A stretch of 19,121 nt of DNA from Porphyromonadaceae bacterium (lineage in GTDB: Bacteria; Bacteroidota; Bacteroidia; Bacteroidales; UBA11471). Location: positions 1-19,121 of the forward strand of contig JAJQIP010000088.1 in assembly GCA_021199145.1 (NCBI GenBank), given 5' to 3'. The position numbers and the translations under genes were made by a program. A model generated the notes under the pieces. The model was not told where the DNA came from. It did no database searches and saw only the letters and a program-made list of their open reading frames with translations. Numbering within the stretch: the stretch's first letter is position 1; each line of letters begins with the position of its first letter. Shown here piece by piece: positions 14,542 to 19,121 of this stretch.

Positions 14542-15918
14542 TTAGCATTCCTCTTCTTTAGCGTCGCTATCGGGGAAATCGAAGGTCAAATCCTTCACCA
14601 ACGTCTTATCCCCTTCGAGATAGGAAGCCTCCCGTACGTCCAACATAGCATGCCACTGTCCCCGATAAATCCGGCGGTCAATTTTGAATTTTTCCGAACC
14701 GTTCCGGTCAAGACGGCGCATAACCGTACCCACGCTCAATTGTGCCGCATCGATAGCCGGCACATAGGCCCATACCAGTTCGTCATCAGTAGGTGTCGTC
14801 CGTATGATTTTCGCATCGACAAGCTGTTGTAGGATTGACCCGACAAGCCGCACCGGAATATGATAACCCGAAGCTATCTGATGATGGGTAGGAGGCGTAT
14901 CTCCCCGCACGAAACGCTGGACAATGACCGACACCACTATCAACACGACAAAATCGCGATATCTCCGGCTGATAGTCTTAATCTCCTTGTCGAAATTGAA
15001 TTTCTCCACATTTTGGGAAGAGTAAGTCAACACCGCACCGAAAAGGCAGATAAGCCAGGAAATCCACATCCATAACAGGAGCAACAAAAGGAAGGCGAAA
15101 CTGCCGTATATGGCATTGTAGCGGGATATCCACACCTGTCCGCCGATGTAGATAATCTGCAACAGTTGGAACGCCAATCCGCAGACAATACCCGATATCA
15201 TCGCATTCCAAAACTTTACCCGGGTATTGGGAATCAACATGTATATGGCAAAGAAGACAATACAGGTCAGGACATACGGACTCACGGCCAAGGCAAAACG
15301 CAAAAGGGGATTTAAAAAGGAGATGGCCGAAGCGTTAATTCCGGAAGTGACGAAAATAGACAACCCTGCCGATACAATCATCAGAAGGGGAATCAATACC
15401 ATAATGGCAATGTAATCGACAACCTTGCGGTAAATCGAACGTCTCTCCGACACCTGCCATATGTTATTGAAAGTGGTCTCGACACTATTCAGAAGAGCTA
15501 CGATTGACCATATAAGGAACAGAATACCTACCCCGACAAATATTCCGTTTTTGGTCTGCGCCAAATAAGAATCAACGAAAATCATCGCCTGTTCCAACGC
15601 CTCACGTTGAGCGGGGAAATAATCAAAAAGCTGACTCTGCACTATGGCCTGGAAGCCGAATCCTTTCGCTACAGCAAAAACCAAAGCCAGGGCGGGGACA
15701 ATCGCCAGCAGCGTATTGAAAGTCAACGCTCCGGCTTGTGCCACTAAATCATCCGCCACAAAGCGTTGAATCGAGAGATAGATGGTCTTGGCCAAATTAA
15801 TAAAAAAGTGGCGCCCCCCGGAAACCTCATTTCCGGTGATACGCCACATATCATATATCACAAACCGATATGCACGACGAAAAATAATCTGCCACCTTTT
15901 CTGTTTTGCCGTTGTCAT
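14542..15918 (-). CDS. YihY/BrkB-family integral membrane protein with C-terminal winged-helix-like extension
   Basis: A 458-residue protein whose first ~310 residues match the YihY/UPF0761 family (once called RNase BN/BrkB; the RNase assignment was wrong, and the function is unknown). Seen: about six hydrophobic segments between residues 58 and 300 and the family's LVAQAGALTFNTLLAIVPAL region near 58-77. E. coli YihY has about 290 residues; here a soluble extension of about 150 follows. Its part near 338-390 (HHQIASGYHIP, VGSILQQLVDAKII) reads like a winged helix, and the end is acidic. I chose ATG 15918. The in-frame TTG at 15936 lies in the T run at the rnpB 3' end and would add six residues. 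There is no room for a separate promoter outside rnpB, so it probably depends on rnpB read-through. Confidence 0.87.
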   Translation of the reverse strand: MTTAKQKRWQIIFRRAYRFVIYDMWRITGNEVSGGRHFFINLAKTIYLSIQRFVADDLVAQAGALTFNTLLAIVPALALVFAVAKGFGFQAIVQSQLFDYFPAQREALEQAMIFVDSYLAQTKNGIFVGVGILFLIWSIVALLNSVETTFNNIWQVSERRSIYRKVVDYIAIMVLIPLLMIVSAGLSIFVTSGINASAISFLNPLLRFALAVSPYVLTCIVFFAIYMLIPNTRVKFWNAMISGIVCGLAFQLLQIIYIGGQVWISRYNAIYGSFAFLLLLLLWMWISWLICLFGAVLTYSSQNVEKFNFDKEIKTISRRYRDFVVLIVVSVIVQRFVRGDTPPTHHQIASGYHIPVRLVGSILQQLVDAKIIRTTPTDDELVWAYVPAIDAAQLSVGTVMRRLDRNGSEKFKIDRRIYRGQWHAMLDVREASYLEGDKTLVKDLTFDFPDSDAKEEEC

Positions 15919-15939
15919 ATCGGTTAACTTATTCAAAAA

Positions 15940-16291
15940 ACAGCAGGACGATAAGCCGGGTTCTGTCCTTTCTCATAAAGAAAGTGTTTGTCATTTATCT
16001 AGCCTTTATGTTGCCATAAAGATCAAGCAGTTTACCCCTCGGCTCGGACGGGCAGCCCTCAAACGCCGGTATACATAACCTTGCAACCCATAAGTCGTAC
16101 GGCTCTCTGTGTCGCCACAAAGACCGGTAAGCTCTTACCTCACCTTTTCACCCTTACTGTCACAGACAGCGGTTATTTTCTGTTACGTTGCTCTGCCCTC
16201 GCAGACAGCTTCCCGTTAAGAAATATGGTGCCCTGTGTTGCCCGGACTTTCCTCTTGTATCTTGCAACAAGCGACAAACTGTCCTACTGTA
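15940..16291 (-). ncRNA. rnpB: RNase P RNA, bacterial class A
   Basis: This is the catalytic RNA of RNase P, which trims tRNA 5' leaders. Reading the minus strand: the 5' end ACAGTAGGAC (16290-16281) pairs with GTCCTGCTGT (15949-15940) as helix P1, one G-U included. The conserved GAGGAAAGTCCGGGC (16254-16240) and ACAGAACCCGGCTTAT (15966-15951) are the two P4-containing segments. A GGTGAGGTAAGAGCTTACCGG element follows GGGTGAAAA, and a GGGGTAAAC loop resembles L15, which binds the tRNA CCA end. CTAGATAAATGAC is also conserved. Size is about 352 nt. The ends are inferred from P1 pairing. A run of six T follows the 3' end and may help termination. Open frames seen across this region on the + strand are not genes. 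Confidence 0.95.
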
Positions 16292-16296
16292 TGTGA

Positions 16297-16328
16297 CAAA
16301 GATAGCATATTTTGACCATTTCGCCAAC
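16297..16328 (-). promoter_or_regulatory. Promoter of rnpB
   Basis: On the minus strand TATCTTTG (16304-16297) matches the -7 TAnnTTTG consensus exactly. A 20-nt spacer separates it from GTTG (16328-16325), a three-of-four match to the -33 TTTG. The -7 box lies 5-6 nt before the inferred RNA 5' end. Confidence 0.75.
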
Positions 16329-16469
16329 ACCTCCTGACATTTTCACAGCACCCTCCCAAAAGAGGCAGTGCTAAAACCCGCCAAATGTCGTATCGTCATT
16401 TTAGCTCAAGCGGTTTTCAGTTAATGGCTGTTAAGCGGATAAAACTCTTCCCTAAAAAAATTTAAGCCG

Positions 16470-16503
16470 TACAATATAGGAGCATATCGGCACGTATATT
16501 GTA
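16470..16503. promoter_or_regulatory. Inverted repeat upstream of htrA, possible operator
   Basis: TACAATATA (16470-16478) and TATATTGTA (16495-16503) form a perfect 9-bp inverted repeat with a 16-nt spacer. It directly abuts TAAATTTA (16505-16512), a near match to the -7 TAnnTTTG box, about 50 nt before the htrA start. The arrangement suggests a dimeric regulator site at a stress-controlled promoter, though a -33 box is not evident. The rest of the gap from 16329 to 16469 shows nothing I can identify. Confidence 0.5.
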
Positions 16504-16558
16504 TTAAATTTAACATCTCAAATTCTTAAAATAAGGACATTTTAAATTCATCATCGAC

Positions 16559-18061
16559 ATGAAATCTTTCACAAAAACGCTATTTGCTCTACTAGTAGTT
16601 GCGGCTGTGAGTTCAGGGGTAAGCATCGCTCTCTTCTCATCCATGCAAGAAAAAAACCGTACCACGAGCTATAACCAGACTACCGACAGCAGTACGTATG
16701 CCGTCCCCACTGTTTTCACACCGGCCGCTTCACACCCCGCTGTCGAGAATGACTTCACCCAAGCGGCGGCCAACAGCGTGAATGCCGTCGTAAGCATCAA
16801 ATCGACGACTCTGCAACAGCAAAGTCAATGGGGAAACAGTATGGAAGAAGAGTTTTTCAAATACTTCTTCGGACAGGGTCGCCGTGACTATACCCCACAA
16901 CCACGCATAGGCATGGGATCGGGTGTAATTATTTCAGAAGACGGCTATATTGTCACCAATAACCATGTCATAGAAAATGCGGACAAAATAGAGGTTACGC
17001 TCAACGACAGCCGGCTGTTCGAAGCGACCCTTGTAGGGAATGATCCCCTTACCGATATCGCCCTTTTGAAAATCGATGCCGAGAATCTTCCTATCCTGCG
17101 GTTCGGCGATTCCGACAAGTTGCAAGTCGGGGAATGGGTACTTGCCGTAGGAAATCCCTTCCAACTCAACTCAACCGTCACGGCAGGTATTGTCAGCGCC
17201 AAATCCCGGAATCTGGGAATGATTTCTCAAAACAACCGATTGGGAATCGAATCGTTCATCCAGACCGATGCGGCGGTAAATCCCGGAAACAGCGGAGGGG
17301 CTTTGGTGAATACGAATGGAGAACTGGTAGGTATCAACACGGCCATTTATTCCGAAACGGGGAACTTTACCGGCTACTCTTTTGCCATACCGACCAGCAT
17401 TGTAAGTAAAGTCATTACCGACTTGAAACAATACGGCACCGTGCAACGGGCCATGTTAGGCGTTACGATTATGGAGATGAGTGACCAACTCGCCAAAGAG
17501 AAAAAAATCGAATTGCGTAAAGGGGTATATGTAAGTGAGGTAAGCGACCGGAGCGCCGCTTTGGAAGCGGGCCTTCAAGAAGGAGATGTCATAACCGCGA
17601 TTAATGGAGTCGCTACGCCTACCGTAGCTATACTCCAGGAACAGATTACACGGTATCGTCCGGGCGATAAGGTGAAAGTCGAATTTTTCCGGGGCAAAGA
17701 GAAGAAGACAGTTGATGCCACATTGAAAAACAGTGACGGGAATACCGACGTGACCAAAGCCACGAACATTGACATGCTGGGAGCGACTTTGAAAGAGGCG
17801 GACGATGCGACTAAGGCAAAACTGCATATCCGAGGAGGCGTAGAAGTGGCCAAAGTGAAAGAGGGCCAATTCAAAAAAGCGGGCATCCGCAACGGTTTCA
17901 TCATTGTCGACATTAACGGGAACCGCATTACATATGTGAAAGAGGTCGAATCGCTGTTCCAATCGCTCATGCGGGGAGAAACGCAAGACAAAGTGATGTT
18001 TATAAAAGGGATTTATCCCGATGGACGGGTGGGTTACTATGCCGTTCCACTGGCTGAATAA
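16559..18061 (+). CDS. degP: HtrA/Deg family periplasmic serine protease (Do-like)
   Basis: A 500-residue envelope protease and chaperone that degrades misfolded proteins. Seen: an N-terminal hydrophobic segment (residues 7-26), either a signal peptide or an uncleaved anchor; a trypsin-like domain of about 115-290 with the complete triad His136 (VTNNHVI), Asp166 (DPLTDIALL) and Ser245 (NPGNSGGAL); then two PDZ domains at about 295-385 (ALEAGLQEGDVITAING) and 405-497 (KKAGIRNGFIIVDING). A Gln-rich, Phe-rich stretch at 85-105 corresponds to the LA loop of DegP. The two-PDZ layout resembles DegP/DegQ rather than DegS. It has its own upstream region with an inverted repeat and is followed by a hairpin at 18065, so it is probably a single-gene unit. 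The choice between degP and degQ is arbitrary. Confidence 0.94.
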   Translation: MKSFTKTLFALLVVAAVSSGVSIALFSSMQEKNRTTSYNQTTDSSTYAVPTVFTPAASHPAVENDFTQAAANSVNAVVSIKSTTLQQQSQWGNSMEEEFFKYFFGQGRRDYTPQPRIGMGSGVIISEDGYIVTNNHVIENADKIEVTLNDSRLFEATLVGNDPLTDIALLKIDAENLPILRFGDSDKLQVGEWVLAVGNPFQLNSTVTAGIVSAKSRNLGMISQNNRLGIESFIQTDAAVNPGNSGGALVNTNGELVGINTAIYSETGNFTGYSFAIPTSIVSKVITDLKQYGTVQRAMLGVTIMEMSDQLAKEKKIELRKGVYVSEVSDRSAALEAGLQEGDVITAINGVATPTVAILQEQITRYRPGDKVKVEFFRGKEKKTVDATLKNSDGNTDVTKATNIDMLGATLKEADDATKAKLHIRGGVEVAKVKEGQFKKAGIRNGFIIVDINGNRITYVKEVESLFQSLMRGETQDKVMFIKGIYPDGRVGYYAVPLAE

Positions 18062-18064
18062 AAA

Positions 18065-18102
18065 TGTAACGGGCTGGATTTTAACGGATTCAGCCCGTTA
18101 TA
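18065..18102 (+). terminator. Hairpin terminator after htrA
   Basis: TAACGGGCTG (18067-18076) pairs perfectly with CAGCCCGTTA (18091-18100), extended by one T-A and one G-T pair outside and weak pairs inside. The following sequence is not a clean T tract (TATCGGACATTT), so efficiency may be partial. It separates htrA from the rpoD promoter. Confidence 0.7.
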
Positions 18103-18167
18103 TCGGACATTTAGAATCTCCTGTTAAAAAATATCCGGACAAAGAGAGATTTTTGGGAAAAATATCG

Positions 18168-18175
18168 TATATTTG
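18168..18175 (+). promoter_or_regulatory. -7 element of the rpoD promoter
   Basis: TATATTTG matches the Bacteroidetes -7 TAnnTTTG consensus exactly and lies 22 nt before the rpoD ATG. No TTTG is found at the expected 19-21 nt upstream. The only nearby TTTTTG (18150-18155) is about 12 nt away, so the -33 part is atypical. Confidence 0.65.
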
Positions 18176-18197
18176 CAACCCCAAATTTTAATGCGGA

Positions 18198-19058
18198 ATG
18201 AGACAATTAAAAATTACAAAATCAATCACCAACCGGGAGAGCGCATCTCTGGATAAATATCTGCAAGAGATTGGCCGAGAAGATTTAATTTCTGTAGAAG
18301 AAGAGGTCGAACTCGCCCGACGCATCAAGAAAGGTGACCGCTTGGCCTTGGAAAAACTGACACGCGCCAATTTGCGTTTTGTCGTATCCGTCGCCAAACA
18401 ATATCAGAATCAAGGTCTCAGTCTTCCCGATCTCATCAATGAGGGTAATCTTGGATTGATAAAAGCCGCTGAAAAATTTGATGAAACACGAGGATTCAAA
18501 TTCATCTCCTATGCCGTGTGGTGGATTCGTCAATCCATTCTCCAAGCCTTGGCCGAACAGTCTCGTATTGTCCGTCTGCCGCTGAACCAAGTCGGTTCGC
18601 TAAACAAAATCAGCAAAGCGTTCTCCCGCTTTGAGCAAGAAAATGAACGCCGCCCGTCGCCTGAAGAATTGGCCAAAGAGTTGGAAATTCCCGTGGATAA
18701 AATATCCGACACGATGAAAGTGTCGGGCCGTCATATCTCGGTGGACGCCCCTTTTGTCGAAGGAGAAGAGAACAATTTGCTCGATGTCTTAATCAATGAC
18801 GACTCCCCTATTGCCGACCGTTCCCTCATCAACGAATCTCTGGCCAAAGAGATAGACCGCACCTTGGCCACACTCACCGAACGGGAGAGCGACATCATCA
18901 AGATGTTTTTCGGCATCGGGTGTCAGGAAATGACGTTGGAAGAGATTGGCGATAAATTTGGTCTGACCCGTGAACGTGTACGCCAAATCAAGGAAAAAGC
19001 CATCCGCCGTTTACGTCAAAGTGCCCGCAGCAAATTGCTCAAAACCTATCTGGGGTAA
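18198..19058 (+). CDS. rpoD: Primary RNA polymerase sigma factor RpoD (Bacteroidetes sigma-ABfr type)
   Basis: The housekeeping sigma factor, which directs RNA polymerase to most promoters. Seen in 286 residues: region 1.2 (TNRESASLDKYLQEIG, 11-26); region 2 with LRFVVSVAKQYQNQGLSLPD (59-78), NEGNLGLIKAAEKFD and the aromatic-rich SYAVWWIRQ (104-112) for strand opening; region 3 (about 130-210); and region 4.2 with the helix-turn-helix TLEEIGDKFGLTRERVRQIK (246-265). It lacks the region 1.1 domain and the long insert of proteobacterial sigma-70, as expected for this phylum. Such factors recognise -33 TTTG and -7 TAnnTTTG, matching the promoter-like sites found here before ridA and rnpB. It has its own promoter and no close downstream gene in the window. 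The remaining 63 bases (19059-19121) hold only a weak CCTTTC/GAAAGG hairpin. Confidence 0.97.
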   Translation: MRQLKITKSITNRESASLDKYLQEIGREDLISVEEEVELARRIKKGDRLALEKLTRANLRFVVSVAKQYQNQGLSLPDLINEGNLGLIKAAEKFDETRGFKFISYAVWWIRQSILQALAEQSRIVRLPLNQVGSLNKISKAFSRFEQENERRPSPEELAKELEIPVDKISDTMKVSGRHISVDAPFVEGEENNLLDVLINDDSPIADRSLINESLAKEIDRTLATLTERESDIIKMFFGIGCQEMTLEEIGDKFGLTRERVRQIKEKAIRRLRQSARSKLLKTYLG

Positions 19059-19121
19059 AAAAGCCATTTCAAATATCTACTTAAGAGGGAATGCCCTACC
19101 CTTTCGAGGAAAGGTATATCT

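Noticed and set aside
14165..14545. 126-aa open frame on the + strand
   Set aside because: It is the antisense shadow of the yccF-like gene, with no recognisable motif; the minus-strand product has clear family repeats.
15919..15936. TTG start for the YihY-like gene
   Set aside because: It falls in the T run directly after rnpB, and an ATG six codons later is more plausible.
15782..16296. Two open frames on the + strand (98 and 71 aa)
   Set aside because: They lie over the RNase P RNA and the start of the yihY-like gene on the other strand, and they show no protein family features.
19099..19115. CCTTTC-GAG-GAAAGG hairpin after rpoD
   Set aside because: A 6-bp stem with a 3-nt loop and no T tract, close to the window edge; not enough to call a terminator.
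1..19121. Mobile elements, CRISPR arrays, tRNA genes, defence or secondary-metabolite cassettes
   Set aside because: No transposase or integrase motifs, no regularly spaced direct repeats, no tRNA-like cloverleaf and no unknown gene cluster were seen; almost every base is explained by core genes.

Overview
The window looks like chromosomal DNA of an anaerobic gut-type Bacteroidales bacterium. Four things point there. The primary sigma factor is the short (286 aa) Bacteroidetes form that begins directly at region 1.2. Promoter elements match the Bacteroidetes -33 TTTG / -7 TAnnTTTG type. There are no Shine-Dalgarno sites before the starts. An S46 dipeptidyl-peptidase and a xylB-xylA-xylE order are both typical of the group. 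The base composition is fairly balanced, which would suit a Barnesiella-like or related genus, but the genus is a guess.

Region 1 (1-6594, + strand) is a compact thiamine-biosynthesis operon, cut by the left edge: thiD (partial), thiS, a TenI-like ThiE paralogue, thiE, thiG, thiC, thiH and a thiF-like adenylyltransferase. Gaps are 0-30 nt and two junctions are ATGA overlaps. ThiC makes the pyrimidine and ThiD phosphorylates it. ThiF/ThiS/ThiG/ThiH (with TenI) make the thiazole, and ThiE joins the halves. The start of the operon, and any TPP riboswitch, lie left of the window.

Region 2 (6700-9411) holds a secreted S46 peptidase with the DPP11-type arginine, a strong bidirectional terminator, and convergent ridA with a near-consensus promoter. 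RidA clears reactive enamines and imines made by PLP enzymes.

Region 3 (9412-14148) is a 335-bp regulatory gap followed by the xylose operon xylB-xylA-xylE (kinase, isomerase, H+ symporter). There is a strong hairpin between xylA and xylE and a terminator after xylE. No regulator gene is adjacent.

Region 4 (14152-16328, - strand) is rnpB (RNase P RNA) with its own promoter, followed 21 nt later by yihY-like and yccF-like membrane-protein genes.

Region 5 (16440-19121, + strand) holds an HtrA/Deg periplasmic protease preceded by an inverted repeat, a terminator, and rpoD.

I found no mobile element, CRISPR array, tRNA or defence-like cassette. The window is mostly conserved core genome. The most unusual points are a ThiF lacking the usual zinc and thiolation cysteines, the TenI/ThiE tandem, the abutting rnpB-yihY arrangement, and several unexplained inverted repeats. 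I see no convincing evidence of a wholly new system.
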